DNA of 64,000 nucleotides, taken from NCBI RefSeq assembly GCF_018742245.1, contig NZ_CP036132.1, positions 1,545,001 through 1,609,000 of the forward strand, given 5' to 3'. Source of the stretch: Bacillus mycoides. GTDB taxonomy: Bacteria > Bacillota > Bacilli > Bacillales > Bacillaceae_G. Below are positions 1 through 8,266 of the stretch, in pieces (position 1 is the stretch's first letter; every line of letters starts with the position of its first letter). The notes under the pieces are model-generated. The model ran no database searches. It had not been told where the DNA came from and saw nothing but the letters and a program-made list of their open reading frames with translations. The position numbers were made by a program, and so were the translations under genes.

Positions 1-366
1 GGGTTTATTCCTAAAATCGCAGCCATTACAACAATTATTCCGAAATCAGTACTTGGCGGTGCGATGTTAGCAATGTTCGGCATGGTAATGGCGTATGGTA
101 TTAAAATGTTAAGCAGTGTTGATTTTGGAAAACAAGAGAATTTATTAATCGTTGCATGTTCTGTCGGAATCGGACTTGGTGTTACAGTCGTTCCGACGTT
201 ATTCTCACAGCTTCCGGAAAATATTCGTATTTTAACTGATAACGGAATTGTACTTGGAAGTGCATCAGCAGTACTTTTAAATATTGTATTTAATATGGTG
301 CCGCAGCGTAAAGTGAAAGTAAAAGAAGAGCCAGTTTCGATGCAAAGTGCAGTAAGAGAAGCATAG
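1..366 (+). CDS. pbuX: Xanthine/uracil permease family protein, C-terminal part
   Basis: The reading frame is open from the first base, so this is the 3' end of a gene that starts outside the window; 121 codons are visible. The translated piece reads as the last membrane segments of a nucleobase:cation symporter-2 family purine permease, with the conserved stretch IPKSVLGGAM followed by hydrophobic helices and a short charged cytoplasmic tail ending SAVREA. Family members import xanthine or uracil with a proton. The symbol pbuX fits the Bacillus xanthine permease but substrate cannot be decided from the tail alone. A strong terminator follows directly. Confidence 0.75.
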   Translation, partial: GFIPKIAAITTIIPKSVLGGAMLAMFGMVMAYGIKMLSSVDFGKQENLLIVACSVGIGLGVTVVPTLFSQLPENIRILTDNGIVLGSASAVLLNIVFNMVPQRKVKVKEEPVSMQSAVREA

Positions 367-399
367 AAAAGCAAGGTCTCATTAGGAGACCTTGCTTTT
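367..399. terminator. Bidirectional terminator between convergent genes
   Basis: A perfect 14-bp stem (367-380 with 386-399) and 5-base loop, A-rich on the left and T-rich on the right. It serves the purine permease gene on the plus strand and the convergent DUF418 gene, whose TAA stop lies in the loop at 382-384. Confidence 0.85.
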
Positions 400-1545
400 C
401 TTTTTAAGTGGCATCATCTTACCGTACGTACCAAGGCGCCATATATATTCAAGTGGTCCGTATTGATAACGAGAAAGCCACCAGCGGCTAATGAAAATTT
501 GTAACGTGTAGAAACCGATGCAAAATAGTGGTCCGACCCATAATGGAGTGGGATAATAATTTTTGAAAAATAGACCGAATACAAGTAACGTAACAATTGT
601 ATGCGTGATGTAATTTGTTAACGCCATTCGTCCGACATATTGGAATGGTCGTAATAATTTTTGCCATCTTTCTTTTTGTAATAAGCGCATGAGTGTAAAA
701 ATGTAGAAGATGAATAATGTTTTTCCACTAAACATTGTAAAGGCGCTCATATAAATCGGATCATAAGGTTGTTTTGACAAGAAATAACGAACCATAAAGA
801 ACCACATTGGTAATGTTAAAACGAACATAATAATTTGCCATTTTTTTAGTTTTGGATCTAATTCTTTTGAGCGGCGGAAAATATCTTTTTTGCCAGCATA
901 TAAACCAAGCAAAAATAATCCAACTGTTTCTGGAAGCATGAATGCACTTAGCCCAATTGCTTCAGAATAAAACGCATGGAAACGATTTTGTATTTGTAAC
1001 ATCCAGTCTTCTAATGGGATGATTGGTAAGGAGAGTCCTAGCTCATCTCTTGGCATTAAGGCAATTCCAATGCTAGTAATTAGCATTAAAAATTGAAAAA
1101 TGCTTAGTAAAACTAATGCCCAAATCAAAATAGTACGAGGTTCTCTCTTATAAAATAACAATAAGAAAAATCCAGCGATTGCATAACTATGTAAGATGTC
1201 CCCGTCCCATAAAAGAACGTAATGCAAGAACCCAAATAATAATAAAATGAGCAAGCGGCGAACAAATAAAGTCTTCGGACGATCTGTTTTCGCCTCAGCA
1301 CGATTCATAAAGATATAAAAACCTAATCCGAATAAAAACGAAAAAATAGTATAAAATTTCGTTTGAATAAACATATCGTAAAATAGGCGGATGTAGCTGT
1401 CTACTCCTTCGTAAATTCCTGAAATTTCACTTGAGTCAACTCCGGCAATAACTGGCCAGTTAACAAGAAAAATACCTAGTACAGCTATTCCTCTAATGAT
1501 ATCAATTGAGTGTATCCTCTCGCCTTGTGGAATATTTCGTGTCAT
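382..1545 (-). CDS. DUF418 domain integral membrane protein (YeiB/YxaH type)
   Basis: 387-residue polytopic membrane protein. The open frame runs further upstream to 1929, but the ATG at 1545 has a textbook AAGGAGG site 8 bases before it and gives the usual family N-terminus, with the motif RIHSIDIIRGIAVLGI near residues 9-24. About ten hydrophobic segments follow, and the C-terminus carries the DUF418 hallmark GPLEYIWR. The family is probably linked to acyltransferase-3-like membrane proteins; biochemical function is unknown. The extra 128 upstream codons overlap a Fur-type promoter and peptide gene on the other strand and look non-coding. Confidence 0.85.
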   Translation of the reverse strand: MTRNIPQGERIHSIDIIRGIAVLGIFLVNWPVIAGVDSSEISGIYEGVDSYIRLFYDMFIQTKFYTIFSFLFGLGFYIFMNRAEAKTDRPKTLFVRRLLILLLFGFLHYVLLWDGDILHSYAIAGFFLLLFYKREPRTILIWALVLLSIFQFLMLITSIGIALMPRDELGLSLPIIPLEDWMLQIQNRFHAFYSEAIGLSAFMLPETVGLFLLGLYAGKKDIFRRSKELDPKLKKWQIIMFVLTLPMWFFMVRYFLSKQPYDPIYMSAFTMFSGKTLFIFYIFTLMRLLQKERWQKLLRPFQYVGRMALTNYITHTIVTLLVFGLFFKNYYPTPLWVGPLFCIGFYTLQIFISRWWLSRYQYGPLEYIWRLGTYGKMMPLKKKSKVS

Positions 1546-1699
1546 TATTTTCCTCCTTATTAAGTAAATCCCTTTTATTATACAAAATGTAAGGTGAAGG
1601 GTATAGAGGAGATTTCCAATTTTTAAAACTGTTAAGATGTGCATTATGAGATATAATAAGAGTGCACAGCAAGTTTTAAACTTCTTTAAAACAGGCAGT

Positions 1700-1731
1700 A
1701 AAGCTCCTTTTCCCGAAGGAGCTTTCTTTTT
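1700..1731 (+). terminator. Orphan intrinsic terminator
   Basis: A 10-bp stem (1700-1709 with 1716-1725) followed by CTTTTTT. No protein gene ends just upstream on the plus strand, so it may end a short unannotated transcript starting near the TATAAT at 1652-1657. Confidence 0.6.
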
Positions 1732-1741
1732 TAGAAAATTG

Positions 1742-1797
1742 TTGATAATGATTCTCTTTAATGGTAAAATGTATTTAAAATTGATAATCATTATCAA
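1742..1797 (+). promoter_or_regulatory. Fur-controlled sigma-A promoter
   Basis: TTGATA (1742-1747), a 17-base spacer and TAAAAT (1765-1770) form a sigma-A promoter. An exact Fur 7-1-7 box, TGATAATCATTATCA, lies at 1782-1796 just after the expected start site. A second, imperfect box (TGATAATGATTCTCT) overlaps the -35 element at 1743-1757. This double arrangement is what is expected for strong iron repression by Fur. Confidence 0.75.
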
Positions 1798-1816
1798 AAA
1801 AGGTTGGTGTGTTAAT

Positions 1817-1903
1817 ATGGTGTATGCACTTGTTGCAGGAACGATTGCTATATATGTTGGTGTTACAAAGTATGTATTAAATGGAGTAGGAACAACAAAA
1901 TGA
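1817..1903 (+). CDS. 28-residue Fur-regulated membrane peptide
   Basis: A short ORF starting ATG at 1817, about 40 bases after the expected transcription start of the Fur-box promoter. The peptide is MVYALVAGTIAIYVG followed by VTKYVLNGVGTTK: one hydrophobic helix (residues 2-16) and a short basic, glycine-containing tail. The ribosome site (AGGTTGG) is weak. It is followed at once by a strong terminator, so it is a monocistronic unit. I do not recognise a named family; the size resembles the Fur-regulated FbpC peptide of B. subtilis, but no homology is claimed. The promoter evidence is much stronger than the coding evidence. Confidence 0.55.
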   Translation: MVYALVAGTIAIYVGVTKYVLNGVGTTK

Positions 1904-1915
1904 ATAATATTACAT

Positions 1916-1956
1916 AAAATCCCTTTCATTTGTAAAAAGAATGAAAGGGATTTTTT
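1916..1956 (+). terminator. Intrinsic terminator of the Fur-box unit
   Basis: A 15-base arm (1916-1930) pairs with 1940-1954 around a 9-base loop and is followed by a T tract. It ends the short Fur-controlled transcript. Confidence 0.8.
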
Positions 1957-1993
1957 ATTTTTGATGTGAATATGCTGAAAATTTAGTATGATA

Positions 1994-2088
1994 ATAAAGT
2001 GAAACTTTAATCAGCGGGGAGGTCTATCCCTTACTGATTATTATCCCGCACGAAACGGGCTTTTACTGCCCACAAATAGCGGGATAAA
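1994..2088 (-). repeat. bcr1-type repeat, short variant
   Basis: Flanked by ATAAA on both sides (1994-1998 and 2084-2088; TTTAT on the other strand). Shares GTGAAACTTTAATCAG at one end and TGCCCACAAATAGCGGGATAAA at the other with the copies at 10803 and 40721, but lacks about 65 bases of the centre, so it is an internally deleted copy of the cereus-group bcr1 element. Confidence 0.8.
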
Positions 2089-2121
2089 GTATATACATCT
2101 TGGATAAAGGGGAACAAGGGG

Positions 2122-5100
2122 ATGACAAACATAGTACAGACAAACGGTATGAAAAAACTTGTTTGTTTTTATGAAGAGTGGCAAAAAAACGGTGATGCAG
2201 AGAATAGTTTGAAGTTGTTTGAAGTGATTCAAAAATATAAACAAGAGCAGCTTATGCTAGCTTTTTGTGGTCATTTTTCTGCGGGGAAATCGACAATGAT
2301 GAATCACCTATATAAAGCACAATTATTACCGACAAGTCCGATTCCAACGAGTGCTAACGTTGTTAAAATTGAAAGAGGATCTAATCGCGTTGTTGTAACG
2401 ATTAAGTCTGGAGAACAGTATGAATATGACGGCGCATATTCAGCAGAAGAGTTAAAACAAATATGTAAAGACGGTGATGAAGTAATTGGTGTTCATATTT
2501 ATCGAAATGATGCGCCAATTCCTGAAGGGGTTATGTTAGTTGATACGCCCGGAATTGATTCTACGGATGATGCCCACCAATTAGCGACAGAATCAACGCT
2601 GCATCTAGCAGATGTTATTTTCTATATGATGGATTATAACCATGTTCAATCAGAGGTTAACTTACAATTTGTTAAAGAATTGAAACAACGTAATAAAACG
2701 GTTTATCTCGTTGTAAACCAAATAGATAAACATAAAGCAAATGAGTTATCGTTTGAAGAGTATAGAGATAGTGTAAAACAGTCTTTTTCTAACTGGGATA
2801 TTGAAGTAGATGGTATTTTTTATACATCATTGCGAATGATGAATCATCCATACAATGAAATTCAAAGTTTAGAAGCATTAATTTTTTCTATCATGAAAGA
2901 AAAAGAGCAGTATGTAAGAAAGGGAATGGAGCGAGAGACAGAATATTTACTGCAAGAACATTGTTCGTTTATTCTTTCTGAAAATGAAAAACATCTCATG
3001 AAATATGAAGAAGAATTAGCATCACCACTGTCACTTTCAGAGATAGTTGAAAAAAAGGAAGAGTTAACTGAAAATAAAAATCGCGCGGCTAGTAAAGAAT
3101 CTGATGTGAGAAATGAATTTATAAAAGGTTTACAAGCCATATTAGATAACGCGTATTTAATGCCATTTGAAATGAGAGAATTGGCAAATGAATATTTAGA
3201 AACGAAATTAACGAAGTTTAAAGTTGGTTTGTTATTTGCGAAAGGAAAGACGGAGCAAGAAAAACAGAGACGTGTAGATGCTTTTTATTCTGCTCTTCAA
3301 AAGACTGTTGAAACGCAACTTGATTTTCATGTGAAAGAATTTATTGTAGCCTTCTTAAAAGAAGAAGGGTTATTTACAGAAGAAATAGGGAAAGACATAT
3401 ATGCGTTAGAGATTGCTTTCGGACCGGAAGTGTTGGCTGAAACAATTAAACAAGGGGCTGGATTTACCGGTGATTACTTACTTCTTTATACTGCTGACGT
3501 TGCAAATGAGTTAAAGAAAAGATACTTTATGAAATCTCAGCAAATTTTCGGGAAAAGTACGGGTATATTGCAGAAGAAAATGAAGATAGAGATTGCTCGT
3601 ATTGAAGAAGAAATTGAAAAACACACGATGTTACAAACAGCAAAAGAAACGAAATTACAATACATTAAGAAGTATGAGGAATATGAGATCTATTTAGGAG
3701 ATATTTGGAATGAACATGTTTCTATACCAGATGGATTGCAAATAGACGAAATATTACAAAGTAAAAAACAAGTTGTTAGTGAGAAGTTTACACTACAAGA
3801 GCAAGACATTGTAAATGACAACGTAGCGGCTAGTGAAGAAGAGATTAAAGGAACGAAAGCTTTAAATATTCAGCGTATATTAGAAAAAGTGAAGAAAGCT
3901 GAAACGATATTAGATCCATTGCCTACACTGAAACATTTACAGCAAGAAGTAGTTGGAAAAAGACAGCGTGTAGAAACGAAGCAATTTACAGTAGCATTAT
4001 TTGGAGCTTTTAGTGCTGGGAAATCATCATTTGCTAACGCATTGCTCGGTGAAAAGGTACTTCCTGTATCGCCAAACCCAACGACAGCAACAATAAATCA
4101 AATTTTGCCAGTTACAGAAGAGAAACCACATGGAACGGTAATTGTTCAGTTTAAGTCAGAGCAAGCGCTGTTAGAAGATATGAAAGCTGTTTATAAAATG
4201 TTTCACTATGAAATTGCTACATTGGAAGAAGCATTAATGCAAATTGATAAAATTATGAAATATCCTTCACCAAGCGGGAAGCAAAAAACAACATTTAGCT
4301 TTTTACGAGCAGTACAAAAAGGATATGAGGCAGTTGCTAATCACTTTGGGGAACAAGTACAAGTTACGTTAGAGGAGTTCTCTGATTATGTAGCTAATGA
4401 AGAAAAATCATGCTTTGTTGAGCATATGGAGCTTTATTATGATTGTGCTTTAACAAGGCAAGGAGTAGCTCTTGTAGATACACCAGGGGCGGATTCTATT
4501 AACGCTCGCCATACGGATGTTGCATTCCAGTATATTAAAAACGCAGATGCTATTTTATTCGTAACATACTATAATCATGTTTTCTCTCGCGCAGATCGTG
4601 AGTTTTTAATTCAGCTCGGTCGTGTAAAGGATACATTTGCACTTGATAAAATGTTCTTCTTAATAAATGCTGCCGATTTAGCACAATCTGAAGAAGAACT
4701 TGAAATGGTAAAAGGTTATATTGCGGATCAGCTCTTACAATACGGTATTAGAAATCCACGTTTATTTGCAATTTCAAGTTTATGTGCACTTGAAGAAAAG
4801 CAAGGGAAAAGTATTGATAAAGAAAAGTATGGTATTTTACAAAACTCTGGGATTGCTAAGTTTGAAGAATCATTTACGTCCTTTATGATGAGGGATTTAA
4901 TGCTTGTATCTGTGCACGCTTTATATAGTGCATTGCAAGGAGCAAATCAGCTTCTTGTAAATATGATAAATGGCGCGAAGCAGGGAAATGATGAGAAAGA
5001 GAAGCAAACAAAAAAATATGAAGCAGAGCGTGATCAGCTACTTCATATTATTTCATCATATAGTGTACTTGCTGAAGAGCAAGCAATGCAAAATGAAGTG

Positions 5101-5781
5101 AAAGAATTGCTTTATTATGTACACCAACGTCTATTTTTACGCTATAACGATGTGTTTACTGAATTTATTAATCCGGCGTCGTTACGAACAGACGGGAATG
5201 TGAAAATGCAGTTGCAACAATGTGTAATGGAATTAGTTTCATTTATTCAACATGATTTATTACAAGAAATGCGTGCGACATCATTACGTCTTGAAAAATG
5301 GATAGATGAAGCGATGAAGCGTGCAAAGGATGAAATTGTTGTGAATTGCAAAGTGGAAAATGAATCGATTTCTATGGGTGGAACAGTGGATTATGAATAT
5401 AAAGTTATTACACATAAAGAGCCGTTTCCTTCAATAGAAATAAAAGATTTTAAAAAGGCACTGGCACATTTTAAAAATGAGAAAAGCTTTTTTGAAAAAA
5501 ATGATAAAGCTTTTATGCAAGAAGACGCTAAAGGAGTGTTAGAACCTTTCGTATCAAACTATGTAGCTGATGAAGAAGATTTATTCGTTCATCATTATAA
5601 GCAAGAGTGGGATGCAAAATGGAACCTATTCCAAAAAGTGATGCAGCAAGATGTTGAGAATTATTATGAAAGTATATTATTCGCTTTAGCTGAAACAATT
5701 GATGTATCACTATATGAACAAAGTAAAGAAGAGCTACAAAAGCAGTTAGTAGAAATTGAAAAAGAAATTTATATTAAATAG
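2122..5781 (+). CDS. dynA: Double dynamin-like GTPase DynA
   Basis: 1219-residue fusion of two bacterial dynamin-like proteins, matching the size and layout of B. subtilis DynA (YpbR). First GTPase: G1 GHFSAGKST at about 50-58, G3 DTPG near 140, G4 NQID near 199. Second GTPase: G1 GAFSAGKSS near 627-635, G3 DTPG near 785, G4-like NAAD near 851. Each head is followed by long charged helical stalk regions. Known DynA tethers and fuses membranes in a nucleotide-independent way and helps protect cells against membrane damage and phage. The ATG at 2122 follows purine-rich AAGGGG stretches. The bcr1 repeat ends 33 bases upstream, so it probably sits in the 5' untranslated region or promoter. Confidence 0.93.
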   Translation: MTNIVQTNGMKKLVCFYEEWQKNGDAENSLKLFEVIQKYKQEQLMLAFCGHFSAGKSTMMNHLYKAQLLPTSPIPTSANVVKIERGSNRVVVTIKSGEQYEYDGAYSAEELKQICKDGDEVIGVHIYRNDAPIPEGVMLVDTPGIDSTDDAHQLATESTLHLADVIFYMMDYNHVQSEVNLQFVKELKQRNKTVYLVVNQIDKHKANELSFEEYRDSVKQSFSNWDIEVDGIFYTSLRMMNHPYNEIQSLEALIFSIMKEKEQYVRKGMERETEYLLQEHCSFILSENEKHLMKYEEELASPLSLSEIVEKKEELTENKNRAASKESDVRNEFIKGLQAILDNAYLMPFEMRELANEYLETKLTKFKVGLLFAKGKTEQEKQRRVDAFYSALQKTVETQLDFHVKEFIVAFLKEEGLFTEEIGKDIYALEIAFGPEVLAETIKQGAGFTGDYLLLYTADVANELKKRYFMKSQQIFGKSTGILQKKMKIEIARIEEEIEKHTMLQTAKETKLQYIKKYEEYEIYLGDIWNEHVSIPDGLQIDEILQSKKQVVSEKFTLQEQDIVNDNVAASEEEIKGTKALNIQRILEKVKKAETILDPLPTLKHLQQEVVGKRQRVETKQFTVALFGAFSAGKSSFANALLGEKVLPVSPNPTTATINQILPVTEEKPHGTVIVQFKSEQALLEDMKAVYKMFHYEIATLEEALMQIDKIMKYPSPSGKQKTTFSFLRAVQKGYEAVANHFGEQVQVTLEEFSDYVANEEKSCFVEHMELYYDCALTRQGVALVDTPGADSINARHTDVAFQYIKNADAILFVTYYNHVFSRADREFLIQLGRVKDTFALDKMFFLINAADLAQSEEELEMVKGYIADQLLQYGIRNPRLFAISSLCALEEKQGKSIDKEKYGILQNSGIAKFEESFTSFMMRDLMLVSVHALYSALQGANQLLVNMINGAKQGNDEKEKQTKKYEAERDQLLHIISSYSVLAEEQAMQNEVKELLYYVHQRLFLRYNDVFTEFINPASLRTDGNVKMQLQQCVMELVSFIQHDLLQEMRATSLRLEKWIDEAMKRAKDEIVVNCKVENESISMGGTVDYEYKVITHKEPFPSIEIKDFKKALAHFKNEKSFFEKNDKAFMQEDAKGVLEPFVSNYVADEEDLFVHHYKQEWDAKWNLFQKVMQQDVENYYESILFALAETIDVSLYEQSKEELQKQLVEIEKEIYIK

Positions 5782-5784
5782 CCG

Positions 5785-6039
5785 TTATGAAAAAAAGATT
5801 CGTTCAATTTTCTTTTGTAGTACAGTATCTAAAGATTTTACAAACCCTGCAAACTCATCAGTAGAAATCATATGGGTAAGAACTAAGCGTCTGCCGTCTG
5901 GTGTTTCACCGCATAAGACGAATGAAGAAAACTCATACGTTTTGTTTTCTACTACTAATTTTGGATAGGAATATGTGTCGCTCTTCTTTTTCTTTCCATC
6001 AATAGAGATGACGTTGCATTTTTTCTCATTGTTGTCCAT
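5785..6039 (-). CDS. Small conserved hypothetical protein
   Basis: 84 residues if read from the ATG at 6039, which has AAGGAGGG seven bases upstream; a longer frame to 6075 lacks such a site. The protein is hydrophilic with a lysine run near residue 17-20 and a C-terminal half (KLVVENKTYEFSSFVLCGE) that looks like a compact beta-rich domain. No signal peptide or membrane segment. It converges on dynA with only 3 bases between the stop codons. Family not recognised. Confidence 0.7.
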   Translation of the reverse strand: MDNNEKKCNVISIDGKKKKSDTYSYPKLVVENKTYEFSSFVLCGETPDGRRLVLTHMISTDEFAGFVKSLDTVLQKKIERIFFS

Positions 6040-6110
6040 GGTGAATCCCTCCTTTCTATTATCTATGGTAGACAAGGGGGGTTTAGAACAATAGGGAAGG
6101 GGGAATTTTT

Positions 6111-6572
6111 ATGTCTGTTGTAATAGAGCGTATTTCGAAAGAAGCTATACCGAAATCTTTATTGCTCCTTGCTGATCCAAGTGAACGCCAAATTGATGCA
6201 TATGTACAGAGAGGGTTTACGTATATAGCTAAACAAGAAGAAAGCATTATCGGTGTATATGTGCTTTTGGAAACAAGACCAAAGACAATGGAAATTATGA
6301 ATATTGCGGTTGTAGAACATATGCAAGGAAAAGGTATTGGTAAGGGGTTATTGTTGCATGCAATAGAAAAAGCTAAAGAATATAATATGTACAAACTTGA
6401 AGTTGGTACAGGTAATTCTAGCATTTCACAACTTGCGTTATATCAAAAATGTGGATTTCGTATTTTTTCTATTGATTTTGATTACTTTTCAAAGCATTAT
6501 GAAGAAGAGATTATTGAAAATGGAATTGTATGTCGTGATATGATTCGGCTTGCAATGAAATTAAACAAATAA
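6111..6572 (+). CDS. GNAT family N-acetyltransferase
   Basis: 153-residue single-domain GNAT protein. The acetyl-CoA binding motif A is clear: MNIAVVEHMQGKGIGKGLL around residues 64-82 (Q/RxxGxG/A signature), followed by the GTGNSS...ALYQKCGF motif B region typical of the family. It probably moves an acetyl group from acetyl-CoA to an amine; the substrate cannot be read from sequence. It runs head-to-tail into the DUF2533 gene 26 bases downstream and may share its transcript. Confidence 0.85.
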   Translation: MSVVIERISKEAIPKSLLLLADPSERQIDAYVQRGFTYIAKQEESIIGVYVLLETRPKTMEIMNIAVVEHMQGKGIGKGLLLHAIEKAKEYNMYKLEVGTGNSSISQLALYQKCGFRIFSIDFDYFSKHYEEEIIENGIVCRDMIRLAMKLNK

Positions 6573-6598
6573 GTATAAATTATTAGGGGGAAGAGAAG

Positions 6599-6871
6599 AT
6601 GGAAGTACATAAAGCAATTACAGCACATTCTCGTAAACAAAATGAGATTGTAAAAATATTTTTACAATTAGATGCGCAACGCGAAGCAGCGATTGAGGCT
6701 GCGATTGCACTTGCATCAAATGGAAAACATTTCTCAGTTGATGCAATTAATATGGTAACAAAGCAAATTAATGACCTTGCAAAACACGGCGTTGCGCCGC
6801 AGCGTAAACTTGTTACAACAGATATGGTTATGGAGTATGTAGGTCGCGTGAACGAGAAAGAAGGGCGTTAA
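6599..6871 (+). CDS. ypbS: DUF2533 family protein (YpbS-like)
   Basis: 90-residue soluble, mostly helical protein beginning MEVHKAITAHSRKQNEIV. The size, composition and position close to dynA match the B. subtilis ypbR-ypbS neighbourhood, so I call it YpbS/DUF2533 from context and general resemblance. Function unknown. An AGGGGGAAGAG ribosome site precedes the ATG. The end of this gene supplies the ribosome site for the sulfurtransferase gene that begins 3 bases after the stop, so the two are likely translationally linked. Confidence 0.65.
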   Translation: MEVHKAITAHSRKQNEIVKIFLQLDAQREAAIEAAIALASNGKHFSVDAINMVTKQINDLAKHGVAPQRKLVTTDMVMEYVGRVNEKEGR

Positions 6872-6873
6872 GG

Positions 6874-7707
6874 ATGATTGTTACAGTCGAATGGTTGCGT
6901 GAGCATTTAGAAGATGAACATGTCCGTATAGTCGATTGTCGTTTTGATTTAGCGAATCCAAATTGGGGTAAAGAGAAGTATGAGGAAGAACATATTCCCC
7001 ATGCGTTATATTTTGATTTAAATTTAGATTTATCAAGTTCTGTAATAGAGCATGGTGGTCGCCATCCATTACCAAATATAGAGCAGTTTGCAGACAAGCT
7101 TTCACAGGCTGGGATTGATGAACATACGACAGTAATTGCGTATGATAGTCAAGCTGGTGCAATGGCTTCTCGTTTATGGTGGTTATTAAACTATGTAGGA
7201 CATGAGAAAGTGTATATATTAGACGGTGGATTTCCAGCTTGGAAAGAGAATGGATTACACACAACGCCGAATATCCCAGTTATTGCACGAAAACCTTTTA
7301 TACCGGAAATACAAGAAAATATGCTTGTAACGATGGAAACGGTCAGAGAGAATATTCATGCAGGTATAGATATTACGTTAATTGATTCTAGAGAGCCGAA
7401 ACGTTATGCAGGTGCGGAAGAGCTCGTTGATCCGAAGGCAGGGCATATTCCGACGGCAGTAAACTATTTTTGGAAAGATGGAATTTTAGAATCGGGACAC
7501 TTTAAAAACGAAGAGGAACAGCAAGGGCGTTTCCAAAATCTTGATAAAGAGAAGGAAACAATCGTATATTGTGGTTCTGGTGTTACAGCGTGTCCGAACA
7601 TAGTTGCATTAAAATTAGCTGGTTTTCAAAATGTTAAATTGTATACAGGTAGCTGGAGTGATTGGATTTCTTATCCAGAAAATCAAATTGCAAAAGAAGA
7701 AGATTAA
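6874..7707 (+). CDS. Rhodanese-type sulfurtransferase (two-domain)
   Basis: 277 residues, the usual length for a thiosulfate or 3-mercaptopyruvate sulfurtransferase. Two rhodanese domains: an inactive N-terminal one (about 1-125, with VRIVDCRFDL) and a catalytic C-terminal one (about 145-272). The active-site loop is CGSGVTAC, with the persulfide-forming cysteine at about residue 230. The CGSGVT loop is closer to 3-mercaptopyruvate-type enzymes than to CRKGVT thiosulfate-type ones. The enzyme moves sulfane sulfur to cyanide or cellular thiols in the cytoplasm. It is the last gene of the 6111-7707 run, with no clear terminator before the 6S-like region. Confidence 0.88.
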   Translation: MIVTVEWLREHLEDEHVRIVDCRFDLANPNWGKEKYEEEHIPHALYFDLNLDLSSSVIEHGGRHPLPNIEQFADKLSQAGIDEHTTVIAYDSQAGAMASRLWWLLNYVGHEKVYILDGGFPAWKENGLHTTPNIPVIARKPFIPEIQENMLVTMETVRENIHAGIDITLIDSREPKRYAGAEELVDPKAGHIPTAVNYFWKDGILESGHFKNEEEQQGRFQNLDKEKETIVYCGSGVTACPNIVALKLAGFQNVKLYTGSWSDWISYPENQIAKEED

Positions 7708-7778
7708 TCACTTGCATGCAAAAATAATTTGTATTAAAATAAGGTCACAAGCAAGAGATTGCTTCAAAAATATTATAT

Positions 7779-7807
7779 TTTACACATTGGAAACAATGTG
7801 ATAATAT
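7779..7807 (+). promoter_or_regulatory. Sigma-A promoter of the 6S-like RNAs
   Basis: TTTACA at 7779-7784, a 17-base spacer and TAATAT at 7802-7807. The predicted start, about 7814, falls at the base of the 6S-like closing stem. Confidence 0.65.
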
Positions 7808-7813
7808 AACGAC

Positions 7814-8012
7814 AAGTAAATAATACATCCTGCGGTGTGCGTAACTTATTTATGTCTAAAACCGATGTTAGTTTTACGGAAGCTCAATATTTAGTGACCA
7901 TCATCAAGCCTTCCTTGTGGAGGAAGATGTACGGTAACTGTGAGGGCATCCACCTGCGAGTAGCGGGTTTTTGGACATTTACGAGGAACGGCACTTGCGG
8001 GGGTCTTATTTC
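7814..8012 (+). ncRNA. 6S-like RNA, first tandem copy
   Basis: About 195 nt without a credible ORF. The two ends pair: AAATA at 7818-7822 with TATTT near 8007-8011, then CCTGC (from 7829) with GCGGG (from 7997), then GTGT/GCAC. Inside, TTATGTCT pairs with GGACAT across an internal bubble, and the centre has further hairpins, including CCACCTGCGAGTAGCGGG. A long rod with a closing stem, a central bubble and an apical arm is the 6S RNA layout, and the CCTGCGGTGT start resembles Bacillus 6S-2 (BsrB). 6S RNA binds sigma-A RNA polymerase and serves as a template for product RNA. A 63-codon ORF in this stretch is a shadow. Confidence 0.65.
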
Positions 8013-8020
8013 AACTAACA

Positions 8021-8215
8021 TTATATAAAATTCCTACGGTGTACGTAGCTTGTGTATGTCTTAAACCAATAAGTATAATATGGAAGTTCAATATTTAAAT
8101 GTAGATAGCAGGCCATCTTTTTAAGAAGGAAGTTACAAACATTTGTGAGAACATCCACCTGTGAGAGCAGGTTTATGGACATCTATAGATAACGGCATAT
8201 GTGGGACTATATAAA
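8021..8215 (+). ncRNA. 6S-like RNA, second tandem copy
   Basis: A diverged duplicate of the preceding RNA: the same blocks recur in order (CCTACGGTGTACGTAGC, TATGTCTTAAACC, GGAAG.TCAATATTTA, ACATCCACCTGTGAGAGCAGGTTTATGGACATC). Its ends also pair, TTATATA with TATATAA and TCCTAC with GTGGGA, with compensating changes relative to the first copy, which supports a conserved RNA structure over a coding role. It ends at an intrinsic terminator that may serve both copies. Confidence 0.62.
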
Positions 8216-8246
8216 AAACCTTACGTTTTATACGTAAGGTTTTTTT
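8213..8246 (+). terminator. Intrinsic terminator after the 6S-like pair
   Basis: A 14-bp stem (8213-8226 with 8232-8245), 5-base loop and T tract. It may work in both directions, because the minus-strand gene ends at 8267. Confidence 0.82.
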
Positions 8247-8266
8247 GTTGAATAAATATGCTCATG

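Noticed and set aside
1637..1816. Upstream 60 codons of the plus-strand frame that ends at 1903
   Set aside because: The frame runs through an intrinsic terminator and the Fur promoter; only the last 28 codons have a sensible start.
1546..1929. Extra 128 codons upstream of the DUF418 start
   Set aside because: A strong ribosome site sits at ATG 1545 and family length fits it. The extension is antisense to a Fur promoter, a terminator and the small peptide.
2041..2244. 67-codon minus-strand ORF across the bcr1 copy and the dynA start
   Set aside because: Shadow of the repeat and of dynA; no ribosome site.
7837..8028. 63-codon ORF in the 6S-like region
   Set aside because: Non-protein-like composition and no ribosome site; the paired copies conserve RNA structure rather than reading frame.
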